A DNA stretch of 37,565 bases from Chitinophagaceae bacterium (GCA_947455215.1 CANGNA010000039.1:1-37565), one strand, 5' to 3'; counted from the stretch's first letter, positions 25,435-32,922 are shown. Notes: a model not told the origin generated them from the sequence alone. Numbers and translations: made by a program.

Positions 25435-25453
25435 ACTTTTGCCTTTTGACTTA
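25435..25453 (+). repeat. 19-base promoter-like repeat before purN
   Basis: The 19-mer ACTTTTGCCTTTTGACTTA ends 2 bases before the purN ATG and occurs again, identical, at 32904-32922. It contains CACTTTTG, one base from the TAnnTTTG box. It may be a promoter or a short dispersed repeat. Confidence 0.5.
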
Positions 25454-25455
25454 AA

Positions 25456-26025
25456 ATGAAAAATATCATCATCTTCGCGTCGGGAGCGGGCAGCAATGCA
25501 CAAGCCATCATAGATCATTTTAAAGCCAATGGTAAAGCACGTGTGTCACTGATAGTGTGCAACAAACCACAGGCCGGGGTTATAGGCATTGCAGAGCGCG
25601 AACGCATACCCTTCCTGCTGGTGGATAAAAGCACTTATGGCCAGGCCATGATGTTGGAGCAGATGGCAGACCTTAAACCTTCACTCATTGTACTGGCTGG
25701 CTTCCTGTGGAAGATACCGGAAAATATCATTGCCGCATTCAGAGGCAAGATCATCAATATACACCCTGCGTTGCTGCCCAACTACGGTGGCAAGGGTATG
25801 TATGGCCGTCATGTGCACGAGGCAGTTATTGCTAAAAAAGAAAAGCAATCCGGCATTACCATACACCAGGTAGATGAAGTATACGACAATGGCGCCACCA
25901 TTACCCAGGCTTATTGCGAAGTATTGCCAACAGATGCGCCCAACGATCTTGCGGCACGCATCCATAAACTGGAGCACTTTTACTACCCGAGAACGATAGA
26001 GTTTCTGCTGGACGATATGAAATAA
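25456..26025 (+). CDS. purN: Phosphoribosylglycinamide formyltransferase PurN
   Basis: A 189-residue cytoplasmic enzyme of purine synthesis that moves a formyl group from 10-formyl-tetrahydrofolate to GAR. Hallmarks are IIIFASGAGSNAQAIIDHF at the start, the catalytic INIHPALLPNYGGKGMYG with Asn and His, SGITIHQVDEVYDNGATI with the catalytic Asp, and the end HKLEHFYYPRTIE. The length is usual. It follows uppP by 46 bases and ends 15 bases from a convergent gene. FolD, four genes upstream in the same direction, makes its cofactor. Confidence 0.95.
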   Translation: MKNIIIFASGAGSNAQAIIDHFKANGKARVSLIVCNKPQAGVIGIAERERIPFLLVDKSTYGQAMMLEQMADLKPSLIVLAGFLWKIPENIIAAFRGKIINIHPALLPNYGGKGMYGRHVHEAVIAKKEKQSGITIHQVDEVYDNGATITQAYCEVLPTDAPNDLAARIHKLEHFYYPRTIEFLLDDMK

Positions 26026-26040
26026 CCGACCTTTCCAGGC

Positions 26041-26541
26041 TTAGCGCACTATCAGTGGTTTAGGATGAGTAGGTTTGAAAAATTTAGCAATTGAAATACC
26101 GAAAAAGGCTGATGAACTTGACGATGTTTCTCCGCTGAAATAGTATTGCCCGAACATGATATTGAGGTGTACGTTATCGGTGTAAGAATATTCTATTCCC
26201 GAGGTAAATTCGAGAAGCATATTTTGAGAAGCCCCGAAAACGTACCCTATACCCGGTGTGAATGTATTAACGAATTTACCCACCTGGAATACATTTAGGT
26301 TAGGCCGCACTTCCATATAAAAGGTAGTGTCCCGCCCTTTTGTTGCACCGCAGCCGGTCTTGCCAAATGCCAGGGCTGTACTGAAGACATCCCATTGTCG
26401 ACCTATCTCTATTGTAGGATTGAATTTCTGGGCGATACCGCCTAAACCTGTAGTGATACATGGCGTCAGTGCAACAAAGGTTTGTGCACGTACGCACAGG
26501 GGCAATAAGCAAAGGAAAAAAGTACGATAGATTAATTTCAT
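26041..26541 (-). CDS. Small exported beta-rich protein, unknown function
   Basis: A 166-residue protein with a signal peptide (MKLIYRTFFLCLLPLCVRA, cleaved before QTF). The mature part alternates short hydrophobic and polar strands (for example TFTPGIGYVFGASQNMLLEF and HLNIMFGQYYF), as expected of an eight-strand outer-membrane beta-barrel, but it belongs to no family I can name. It has two cysteines in the first half and a Ser-rich loop (SSSSSA). It lies 51 bases downstream of the glycosyltransferase on the same strand and convergent with purN. Confidence 0.7.
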   Translation of the reverse strand: MKLIYRTFFLCLLPLCVRAQTFVALTPCITTGLGGIAQKFNPTIEIGRQWDVFSTALAFGKTGCGATKGRDTTFYMEVRPNLNVFQVGKFVNTFTPGIGYVFGASQNMLLEFTSGIEYSYTDNVHLNIMFGQYYFSGETSSSSSAFFGISIAKFFKPTHPKPLIVR

Positions 26542-26592
26542 TTGGTCTGCTTGTTTATGCCAGAACAGCCGCCTGGAAAAACCACTTATGTC

Positions 26593-27549
26593 TTACTTAT
26601 CCCACCCGATACGTTCCTCGGTAAGGTACACGTTACGGTCTGACGCACTGCGGGCAATAAGCTCGGCGATAAAACCGGTAAGGAAGAACAGCGTACCCAT
26701 GAGCATAGCCGTAAGCGACAGGTAGAATGCCGGCTTGTTGGTGATGCCAAAGTTATCGCCCAGCCTTATTTTGTCGTAGATAAGAGAGAGCGTGAACAAG
26801 AAACCGGCCAGGAAGGTACAGGTACCCAGCAACCCGAAGAAGTGCATTGGCTTCTTGCCAAAGCGACTCACAAACTGGATGGACAGCAGATCGAGGAAGC
26901 CGTTGATAAAGCGCTCCCAGCCAAACTTAGAGTGACCATATTTGCGCGCCCGGTGCTGCACTACCTTCTCACCTATTTTTTTGAAGCCTGCATACTTGGC
27001 CAGCACCGGTATAAAGCGGTGCATCTCTCCGTATACCTCTATACTCTTTACCACCTTGCGTTTATACGATTTCAGGCCGCAGTTCATATCGTGCAGCTTG
27101 ATGCCTGTGATACGGCGGTTAACGCCATTATATAGTTTAGAGGGAAGGTTCTTGGTTACTGCATTATCGTAGCGCACTTTTTTCCAGCCACTCACCAGGT
27201 CGTATCCATCGCGCACTATCATGTTATACAACTCCGGTATCTCATCAGGGCTATCCTGCAGGTCGGCGTCCATGGTTATTACCACGTTACCTTGCGCTGC
27301 CTTAAAACCCTCGTGCAGGGCAGGGCTTTTGCCGTAGTTGCGCTGGAAACGGATGCCCTTTACCGCATCAAACTGGCGCGCCAGTTTGGTCACTATGTTC
27401 CAGCTATCGTCAGTGCTGCCATCATCAATCATGATCACTTCATGGGTCAGCGAGTGTTCTTTGCACACACGCTCTATCCACTCCACCAATTCCGGCAGCG
27501 ACTCTTCCTCGTTATACAAGGGTACGACAACAGACAGGTCTAAACTCAT
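26593..27549 (-). CDS. Polyprenyl-phosphate glycosyltransferase, family 2 (GtrB/DPM1-like)
   Basis: A 318-residue inner-membrane enzyme likely to transfer a sugar from a nucleotide donor to undecaprenyl phosphate. The catalytic domain starts at residue 3 (LDLSVVVPLYNEEESLPELV), with MIDDGSTDDSW, the metal-binding ITMDADLQDSPDEIPEL and a GNxAL-like region FQRNYGKSPALHEGF. Two C-terminal membrane segments (FGLLGTCTFLAGFLFTLSLI and LSLTAMLMGTLFFLTGFI) are the usual GtrB/ArnC layout. The sugar is not known. UppP, encoded nearby, recycles the same lipid carrier, but this is only a loose link. Confidence 0.88.
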   Translation of the reverse strand: MSLDLSVVVPLYNEEESLPELVEWIERVCKEHSLTHEVIMIDDGSTDDSWNIVTKLARQFDAVKGIRFQRNYGKSPALHEGFKAAQGNVVITMDADLQDSPDEIPELYNMIVRDGYDLVSGWKKVRYDNAVTKNLPSKLYNGVNRRITGIKLHDMNCGLKSYKRKVVKSIEVYGEMHRFIPVLAKYAGFKKIGEKVVQHRARKYGHSKFGWERFINGFLDLLSIQFVSRFGKKPMHFFGLLGTCTFLAGFLFTLSLIYDKIRLGDNFGITNKPAFYLSLTAMLMGTLFFLTGFIAELIARSASDRNVYLTEERIGWDK

Positions 27550-27781
27550 TGCAGCGCAAAATACACGATTTTTATAATAGGCCGGATATTTGCTAACCTT
27601 AATTCACCTCAAAATTTTGTTAGCATCTGCCATACTTCTTCTTGCATAACAAAAAACCTGCCTTGGAAAGGACCGTTTGCGCGATGCGGTTCATTGGTCT
27701 AACATGATCAAAAAGCGATAGCGCCTATGGGCATCATAAATTTCATACATACAAAATAAAGCACCATGCACTCTTCCATTA

Positions 27782-27802
27782 CCGGAAAAACACCCTTTCC
27801 GG
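27782..27802. repeat. Short inverted repeat
   Basis: CCGGAAA (27782-27788) pairs with TTTCCGG (27796-27802) across 7 bases. It adjoins the stronger hairpin at 27814-27850. Confidence 0.4.
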
Positions 27803-27813
27803 GGCGGGGGTAT

Positions 27814-27850
27814 AAAAAGGCTTGCCTCCCACGGCCACCGGGGAGGCAAG
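27814..27850 (-). terminator. GC-rich minus-strand terminator with no obvious gene upstream
   Basis: On the minus strand CTTGCCTCCC and GGGAGGCAAG form a perfect 10-bp stem (27821-27830 with 27841-27850) with a 10-base loop, followed by CCTTTTTATA. This is a textbook terminator, yet the nearest minus gene ends at 28173, so it may close a small RNA or a long 3' region. Confidence 0.65.
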
Positions 27851-27914
27851 TAAGAAATGTACGCGACTATGCGTGCAACAAACAAACAAAACATTCTTCA
27901 TGCTTTGTGTTCTA

Positions 27915-27936
27915 CCGGTAGACACCGGATCTTTTT
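27915..27936 (+). terminator. Possible weak plus-strand terminator
   Basis: CCGGT (27915-27919) pairs with ACCGG (27924-27928), followed by ATCTTTTT. The stem is only 5 bp. No plus gene lies upstream, so its meaning is open. Confidence 0.3.
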
Positions 27937-28050
27937 ATAGTGTGGGTTCATAAAACATCGCTTTTTGTCTTCATGGTGGTAGCAATTCTTATGCACTGCT
28001 AAGGTACTCACGCCCCCTTTCGCCACATACATGAAAAAGACTACCCCCTA

Positions 28051-28093
28051 TACGTGAAAAAGACCCTCCATGCAGAAGGGTCTTTTTCACGTA
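28051..28093. repeat. 17-bp perfect inverted repeat downstream of kdsD
   Basis: TACGTGAAAAAGACCCT (28051-28067) and AGGGTCTTTTTCACGTA (28077-28093) are exact reverse complements around a 9-base loop. The stem is symmetrical and may terminate kdsD on the minus strand, which stops 80 bases earlier, or act in both directions. Confidence 0.6.
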
Positions 28094-28133
28094 TTATCTG
28101 TCTTATTTTAATGTAAATATACTAGCACGGCAT

Positions 28134-28170
28134 ATTGTCGCATTTCATCACATTACCACATTGTCGCATT
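28134..28170. repeat. Short direct repeat next to the kdsD stop codon
   Basis: ATTGTCGCATT occurs at 28134-28144 and 28160-28170, with related CACATT units between them. Such CACATT/GCATT arrays look like low-complexity intergenic repeats. Confidence 0.4.
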
Positions 28171-28172
28171 CG

Positions 28173-29141
28173 TTAGATTATCCCCTCCCGCACCAGGTCG
28201 TGTATATGCAGGATGCCGGCATAATTGCCGTCTTTGGTCACTACCAGTTGAGAGATGTCGTGCTCCCGCATCAGTGCCAGTGCTTCTGTGGCCAGTGCGC
28301 TGCCATCTATGCTTTTAGCCCCTACCGTCATAATGTCGCTGGCTTGCAGTTCGCGCGTACTATCGTATTTCTCCAGCATGCGGCGCAGGTCACCATCAGT
28401 TATTATACCCTTCAGCGCACCGCCAGCATCTACCACAGCAGTAGCACCCAGGCGCTTGCCCGATATTTCGTAGATCACCTGGCGTATGTTGCTGTCGGGT
28501 TGTACCACCGGCTTTTCGTTGCTGTCGCTCATATCCGCCACACGCAGGTATAGCCGCTTACCCAGCGCACCACCGGGGTGATAACGGGCAAAATCCTTAT
28601 CTGTAAACCCTTTCAGGCTCAGCAGGCACACGGCCAGGGCATCGCCCATCACCATTTGCGCTGTGGTGCTTGTAGTGGGGGCCAGGTTGTTGGGACAAGC
28701 CTCTTTTTCTACCGTTGAATTGATAAAGATATCGGACCGTGTGGCCAGGAAAGAACCCTCGTTGCCACAAATAGCAATGACAGGGTTACCAAAATTTTTG
28801 ATCAGGGGTACCAGTACTTTTATCTCTGGGCTGTTACCGCTCTTCGAAATTATTATCGTCACATCGTCCTGCTGTACCATACCCAGGTCGCCGTGTATGG
28901 CATCAGCAGCGTGCATGAATAACGCCGGGGTGCCGGTAGAGTTCATGGTGGCCACTATCTTCTGGGCTATCACTGCACTCTTACCTATGCCGCTCACCAC
29001 CACGCGGCCCTTAGCCTCGCTGATAGTTTGTACTGCCCTGATAAAATCGGCATCAACATAGCGCATCAGCTGCGTTACAGATTCTGCCTGGAGCCTTATC
29101 GTCTCCAGCGCCTGTTTAAGAACATCTTCTGTAGGAAACAT
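28173..29141 (-). CDS. kdsD: Arabinose-5-phosphate isomerase KdsD/KpsF (SIS plus two CBS domains)
   Basis: A 322-residue cytoplasmic enzyme that converts ribulose-5-phosphate to arabinose-5-phosphate, the first step towards Kdo for lipopolysaccharide. The SIS domain contains RVVVSGIGKSAVIAQKI, FMHAADAIHGDLGMV and IIISKSGNSPEIKVL; two CBS domains fill the last ~120 residues (ASDIMTVGAK and LVVTKDGNYAGILHIHDLV). The start at 29141 (MFPTEDVLKQALE) is preferred to the in-frame ATG at 29168, because a TAnnTTTG promoter box lies between them and the enzyme family begins near this point. It follows two small paralogous genes on the same strand. Confidence 0.92.
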   Translation of the reverse strand: MFPTEDVLKQALETIRLQAESVTQLMRYVDADFIRAVQTISEAKGRVVVSGIGKSAVIAQKIVATMNSTGTPALFMHAADAIHGDLGMVQQDDVTIIISKSGNSPEIKVLVPLIKNFGNPVIAICGNEGSFLATRSDIFINSTVEKEACPNNLAPTTSTTAQMVMGDALAVCLLSLKGFTDKDFARYHPGGALGKRLYLRVADMSDSNEKPVVQPDSNIRQVIYEISGKRLGATAVVDAGGALKGIITDGDLRRMLEKYDSTRELQASDIMTVGAKSIDGSALATEALALMREHDISQLVVTKDGNYAGILHIHDLVREGII

Positions 29142-29146
29142 GGGTG

Positions 29147-29154
29147 CAAAGATA
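29147..29154 (-). promoter_or_regulatory. Bacteroidota -7 box TATCTTTG immediately before kdsD
   Basis: On the minus strand TATCTTTG matches TAnnTTTG and is separated from the ATG at 29141 by 5 bases, so a leaderless or nearly leaderless transcript is expected. Confidence 0.5.
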
Positions 29155-29179
29155 ATGGCATTCGCCAAACACAGGGATT

Positions 29180-29359
29180 CTATTGCCCTTTCTTCTCATC
29201 CTCCTTCTTCGGCGCAGGCTCATACACATCGAAGCGGGCAAACAGCTTATCGAAAAGCGCACTGAAGATATTGCCCTTCTTCTCGTTGAATTGAGGGTCG
29301 GTAACACTTGGGTCATCACCCTTATGCTTTATTTCCTGCTTATCAGTATGCTGGTCCAT
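29180..29359 (-). CDS. 59-residue acidic/charged protein, paralogue of the 29479-29754 product
   Basis: A short open frame (ATG at 29359, TAG at 29180-29182) of no known family. It is judged real because its central part matches the neighbouring 91-residue protein: KHKGDDPSVTDPQFNEKKGN here against KHPGDDPNVTDPQENEKDGN there, followed in both by F-x3-FD-x2-F. About 20 of 35 aligned residues are identical. The tail is strongly charged (PAPKKEDEKKGQ). It has no signal peptide or membrane segment, so it should be cytoplasmic. It ends 38 bases before the kdsD start. Function unknown. Confidence 0.7.
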   Translation of the reverse strand: MDQHTDKQEIKHKGDDPSVTDPQFNEKKGNIFSALFDKLFARFDVYEPAPKKEDEKKGQ

Positions 29360-29427
29360 TTTTTCGTACTGTTTTACCGGTTGCCCGGAACAATATAAAT
29401 GTAACGAACTTCATCGTATAATATGAA

Positions 29428-29459
29428 CAAAGCTGCACAGCCATAACCGTGCAGCTTTG
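29428..29459 (-). terminator. Hairpin between the two small paralogous genes
   Basis: CAAAGCTGCAC (29428-29438) and GTGCAGCTTTG (29449-29459) are exact reverse complements around a 10-base loop. On the minus strand the stem is followed by TTCATATT. It lies 19 bases after the stop of the 91-residue gene and suggests that the two small genes are at least partly separate transcripts. Confidence 0.65.
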
Positions 29460-29478
29460 CTCATTTAGTGGCTTGCAT

Positions 29479-29754
29479 TTATATGCTACCGCCATCCTCT
29501 TCGTCTTCTATAATATCGCGTTCTGTTTCGTCTGGCAGGCGAACATCGTCCGCCGCAACATTTGTTTTGCCGTCTGGATGCTCATCAGGCTCATCTGCAC
29601 TTATGGATTCTTCGCCTTTATAATTACCAAATACGGCATCAAACACCTTTCCAAATACATTGCCGTCTTTTTCATTCTCCTGCGGGTCAGTCACATTCGG
29701 ATCATCGCCCGGGTGCTTCAGTTCGTCGTTGTTTTTTTGCTGTAGTATAGGCAT
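29479..29754 (-). CDS. 91-residue acidic protein of unknown function (small paralogous pair)
   Basis: A small, very acidic cytoplasmic protein of no family I recognise. Residues 12-46 contain the motif shared with the 59-residue neighbour (KHPGDDPNVTDPQENEKDGN, then VFGKVFDAVFG). Residues ~47-91 are an Asp/Glu-rich, probably disordered tail (for example DETERDIIEDEEDGGSI). There is no signal peptide, membrane segment or cysteine. The start is ATG at 29754; upstream is a small AT palindrome but no TAnnTTTG box. It is divergent from the LutB-like gene and followed by a terminator hairpin. Confidence 0.7.
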   Translation of the reverse strand: MPILQQKNNDELKHPGDDPNVTDPQENEKDGNVFGKVFDAVFGNYKGEESISADEPDEHPDGKTNVAADDVRLPDETERDIIEDEEDGGSI

Positions 29755-29900
29755 AACAGTATATTTTTATACTTGTAGGACAATGAAAACCATGCCATCA
29801 GCATCATTACCGTTGCACACGAAGCAGTTAAACATAGAATATACACTTACATGATATTTGTGCAATACAATTATATTGCGTAAATTGTAATTTCAAAGAG

Positions 29901-29934
29901 TTTGTGGCCGGGCGGGTAATCCTCTTTACTTTTG
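29901..29934 (+). promoter_or_regulatory. Bacteroidota promoter (TTTG -33, TACTTTTG -7) for the LutB-like gene
   Basis: TTTG at 29901-29904 and TACTTTTG at 29927-29934 are 22 bases apart. The box ends 11 bases before the ATG at 29946. A possible GTG start at 29904 falls inside the promoter and is therefore unlikely. Confidence 0.6.
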
Positions 29935-29945
29935 TATCCACCGCG

Positions 29946-31322
29946 ATGACAGAACAACAGAACATCTTTTTAGCCAAGAGCGCCGTAAAGGCCAACGACC
30001 TGGAGCATAAACGCAAGATCGCTTTTAACATAGGCAAGTATAACGATGCCGTGGTGAAGGGCAAGCAACAGTATGCTAACCTGGACTATGCCCGCCGCAA
30101 AGCAAAGAATATAAAGTGGAAAGCCATAGAAAACCTGGACCAGTACCTGGAGCAGTTTGAAAAGAATTTTACCGCACGCGGTGGCAAAGTGATATGGGCC
30201 GAAAATGCCGAAGAAGCGCAACAGGCCGTATTGCAGATATGCCGCGAGAAGCAGGCCAAGCAGGTGGTAAAGGCCAAGTCTATGGTCACCGAAGAAATAC
30301 ACCTCAATAAGTTCCTGGGCGATAATGGTATCGAATCGGTAGAGACCGACCTGGGCGAGTATATACAACAGCTGGATAATGAGGCGCCATATCATATTGT
30401 CACACCGGCCATGCACAAAAGCAAGGAAGATGTAGCCAGGGTGTTTCACGAGAAGCTGGGCACACCGCCCAACCTGTCGCCCACAGAAATAACTATGATC
30501 ACGCGCCAGAAACTGCGTCAGAAGTACATCACCGCCGAGGTGGGCATCACCGGCTGCAATTTCATTCTGGCCGATGTGGGTGGCATTTGCGTAACAGAGA
30601 ATGAGGGCAATGGCCGCTTATCCACGTCATTCCCCAAAACACATATAGCCATAGCAGGCATCGAGAAAATGTTGCCGTCCATCAACGATCTGCACTTGTT
30701 CTGGCCGCTGCTGGCCACGTTCGGCACCGGGCAGAATGTGACCGTATACAATTCCATATTCACCGGCCCGCGCAAAGAAGGCGAGACCGATGGCCCCGAA
30801 GAAATGTATGTGATACTGCTGGATAATGGCCGTACCAACCTGCTGCGCAAAGAGGTACGCGAGAGCATGTACTGCATCCGTTGTGGCTCCTGCCTCAATG
30901 CGTGCCCGGTGTATAAAAACATTGGCGGCCATGCTTATGGCGCTACCTACAGCGGCCCCATAGGCTCGGTGATAACACCTCACCTGCAAGGCTTTGAAGG
31001 CTACAAGCACATGAGCTACGCCAGCAGCCTGTGCGGCAATTGCACAGAGGTATGCCCGGTAAAGATCAATATACACGAGATGCTGCTGGAAAACAGGATA
31101 ATAGCCGTAACAGAGAACCTTAATGGCTTTTCCGAGAACACCGCATGGAAATTGTGGAAACGCGCGATGCTCAGCCGCACGCTCATGAACATGGGCAACA
31201 ACAAAATGAAAGACAAAGTGGTTAATTCTTTATTTAAAGATACCTGGGGCAAACACCGTGCAAATCTCGACTTCGCCCCAACATCTTTCAATAAGATGTG
31301 GAAGGAAAGGAATAAGAGATAA
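29946..31322 (+). CDS. LutB-like iron-sulfur protein (lactate utilisation / LUD domain)
   Basis: A 458-residue cytoplasmic protein of the LutB/YkgF family, whose members form a complex that oxidises L-lactate to pyruvate. An N-terminal LUD domain (~residues 50-280) is followed by two 4Fe-4S clusters: YCIRCGSCLNACPVYKNIGG and SSLCGNCTEVCPVKINIHE (CxxCxxCxxxCP type). It lacks its usual neighbours lutA and lutC in this window. The start is ATG at 29946 (MTEQQNIFLAKSA), downstream of a good promoter. The exact substrate is not proven by the sequence. Confidence 0.87.
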   Translation: MTEQQNIFLAKSAVKANDLEHKRKIAFNIGKYNDAVVKGKQQYANLDYARRKAKNIKWKAIENLDQYLEQFEKNFTARGGKVIWAENAEEAQQAVLQICREKQAKQVVKAKSMVTEEIHLNKFLGDNGIESVETDLGEYIQQLDNEAPYHIVTPAMHKSKEDVARVFHEKLGTPPNLSPTEITMITRQKLRQKYITAEVGITGCNFILADVGGICVTENEGNGRLSTSFPKTHIAIAGIEKMLPSINDLHLFWPLLATFGTGQNVTVYNSIFTGPRKEGETDGPEEMYVILLDNGRTNLLRKEVRESMYCIRCGSCLNACPVYKNIGGHAYGATYSGPIGSVITPHLQGFEGYKHMSYASSLCGNCTEVCPVKINIHEMLLENRIIAVTENLNGFSENTAWKLWKRAMLSRTLMNMGNNKMKDKVVNSLFKDTWGKHRANLDFAPTSFNKMWKERNKR

Positions 31323-31376
31323 AGCAAGCAATACGGACACAAGCAAAAAATGTACTTATTGTTGTGGCGCTACCAT

Positions 31377-31422
31377 CACCTCCCTTTACGGTGTCTCGGC
31401 TTAGCCGATGAGGGATGGGGTT
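31377..31422. repeat. 46-base dispersed intergenic repeat, copy 1
   Basis: Bases 31377-31422 match 35961-36006 with 4 mismatches. The element starts CACCTCCCTTTAC, contains the palindrome TCGGCT-T-AGCCGA and ends GATGGGGTT. It lies 54 bases after the LutB-like gene. Further small hairpins follow: GGTCGAA/TTCGACC (31437-31459) and CAAGC/GCTTG (31469-31483). Confidence 0.7.
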
Positions 31423-31526
31423 CCCCAATAAGAAGTGGTCGAAACGTCTCGCTTCGACCTGAACAATACAAGCGTCCAGCTTGCCACAAACAACGCGGCA
31501 TAGTTTTAATTACACAGTAACAGTCA

Positions 31527-32852
31527 ATGCAAACAGTAGTTGTATATAGCGCGTTCAGCAGTAGCCGTCTCACTTATGTGCTGGACTGGCTGCTTACTGA
31601 GCGCCTGCAACTCACCTACACGCTGACCAGCAATATAGAAGAAGCGACCCAGGCACCTTTCAGCATTATCTACGGGCAGCCATTAACTGGCAAAGTATCC
31701 GTACCGGCTGCCGGGCTGCTGCTTACACAAAACAGATCGGACATCTCAACATTGCCACCTGTGTTACCCAACGTGGGCGAATGGATAGGCATGCCCACCC
31801 TTTTTGCTGCAGACCATGACGACAACTCCCTGCCGTTCGATATTTTTTCAGCCATTTTTTACCTCATTAGCCGCTACGAGGAGTACCTGCCGTACTCGCC
31901 TGACAAGCACGGCCGCTACCCTGTTACCGAGAGTATATTGTATAAAAACAATTGGCTCGAACGACCACTGGTAGACGAGTGGGTCAACTCTTTCCGCAAG
32001 CTGCTGGAAAAAACATGGCAGACCGGCATCAACCCATCTGCCTTCAGCTTCACACCCAGCTACGATATAGACATGGCTTATTCTCATGCCTATAAGGGTT
32101 TCAAGCGGATCATAGGCGCGTATATCAAAGCGTTATTGAAGGGTGATGTGGAGCAGATCAGTCATCGCACGCAGGTGCTCAAGAAAAAGATCACAGACCC
32201 TTACGATTCTTTTGCATGGATAAGGCACCAGCACGAGGCAGGCCACTTCCGCCCCCTGTATTTCATACTATGCGCACACCGCACCACCGCATTCGATAAG
32301 AATATTCACCCCAAACACCCGGCCATGATACGGGTCATCAAGCAATTGTCTAAAGAGGGTACTGTGGGCATCCACCCATCTTACTATGCCACCCATTACG
32401 ACCAGGTGGCGAAAGAGAAAGGTATCCTGCACCACATTACCGGAAAGCCCATCAATATATCGCGTCAGCACTATATACGGCTGGTGCTGCCTACCACTTA
32501 CCAGGTATTGATGGATAATGATATTACAGACGATTACAGCATGGGCTATGGCACACATATCGGCTTCAGGGCCGGTACCGGCGCATCTTTCCCCTGGTAC
32601 GATCTTGAGAAAGATGCAGTAGCGCCCATCCGCATACACCCGTTCTGCTTCATGGACTCTACCGCCCACTTCGATATGCATATGGATGTGCATGAGGCAT
32701 TCAGCAGACTCAATAAAATTGCAGATAAACTAAAAGAAACAGGCAGTACACTCATCCCGGTATTCCACAATTTCTCACTGGGCACAGATCCACAATGGCT
32801 GGGCTGGCATTCGGCTTACGAGCAATTTTTATCGGAAATGGCTAAAGCTTAG
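31527..32852 (+). CDS. Polysaccharide deacetylase family protein with DUF7033-like N-terminal domain
   Basis: A 441-residue protein. The N-terminal ~190 residues resemble the DUF7033 domain found before polysaccharide deacetylase domains in Bacteroidota (for example FDIFSAIFYLISRYEEYLPY, then DKHGRYP). The C-terminal part has the carbohydrate esterase 4 order: SFTPSYDIDMAYSH with the catalytic Asp pair, GTVGIHPSYYATHYDQ with a metal-type His, and FRAGTGASFPWYDLE. There is no signal peptide, so a cytoplasmic role in envelope sugar modification is likely. The ATG at 31527 is used. It sits 204 bases after the LutB-like gene across a repeat region, so a separate promoter is likely. Confidence 0.8.
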   Translation: MQTVVVYSAFSSSRLTYVLDWLLTERLQLTYTLTSNIEEATQAPFSIIYGQPLTGKVSVPAAGLLLTQNRSDISTLPPVLPNVGEWIGMPTLFAADHDDNSLPFDIFSAIFYLISRYEEYLPYSPDKHGRYPVTESILYKNNWLERPLVDEWVNSFRKLLEKTWQTGINPSAFSFTPSYDIDMAYSHAYKGFKRIIGAYIKALLKGDVEQISHRTQVLKKKITDPYDSFAWIRHQHEAGHFRPLYFILCAHRTTAFDKNIHPKHPAMIRVIKQLSKEGTVGIHPSYYATHYDQVAKEKGILHHITGKPINISRQHYIRLVLPTTYQVLMDNDITDDYSMGYGTHIGFRAGTGASFPWYDLEKDAVAPIRIHPFCFMDSTAHFDMHMDVHEAFSRLNKIADKLKETGSTLIPVFHNFSLGTDPQWLGWHSAYEQFLSEMAKA

Positions 32853-32903
32853 GTAAAAACACCTCTTCTCAAGAACAATCCAAGTCCTCGCATTCTGTTT
32901 TTA

Positions 32904-32922
32904 ACTTTTGCCTTTTGACTTA
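32904..32922. repeat. 19-base repeat identical to that before purN
   Basis: Bases 32904-32922 equal 25435-25453. Here the repeat has no gene close downstream on the plus strand and overlaps the TAA stop codon of the convergent lipoprotein gene. Confidence 0.5.

Larger units (their letters stand above)
27550..28172. other. 623-base gap without a credible protein gene, rich in hairpins
   Basis: No open frame here shows family features, and the longest (27691-27894, minus) runs across hairpin sequence. The gap holds at least four inverted repeats, listed separately, and a short direct repeat near its right end. A minus-strand terminator at 27814-27850 lies 320 bases downstream of the nearest minus gene end (kdsD), which leaves room for an unannotated small RNA between about 27850 and 28050. 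No tRNA, SRP RNA, tmRNA or RNase P RNA signature was recognised. Confidence 0.5.

Noticed and set aside
26593-27549. Dolichol-type mannosyltransferase naming (DPM1)
   Set aside because: Similarity to DPM1 is at fold level; the two C-terminal membrane segments fit bacterial GtrB/ArnC enzymes and the sugar cannot be assigned.
27691-27894. 67-codon minus-strand frame in the hairpin-rich gap
   Set aside because: It crosses the terminator hairpin at 27821-27850, has odd composition (Pro/Arg/Phe-rich) and no promoter or homology signal.
28021-28093. Direct repeat of TGAAAAAGAC near 28032 and 28055, considered as the start of a CRISPR-like array
   Set aside because: Only two short imperfect units, no regular spacers and no cas genes; better explained by the adjacent inverted repeat.
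29904-29945. Upstream GTG start for the LutB-like gene
   Set aside because: The segment contains the promoter -7 box; the ATG at 29946 agrees with the family start.
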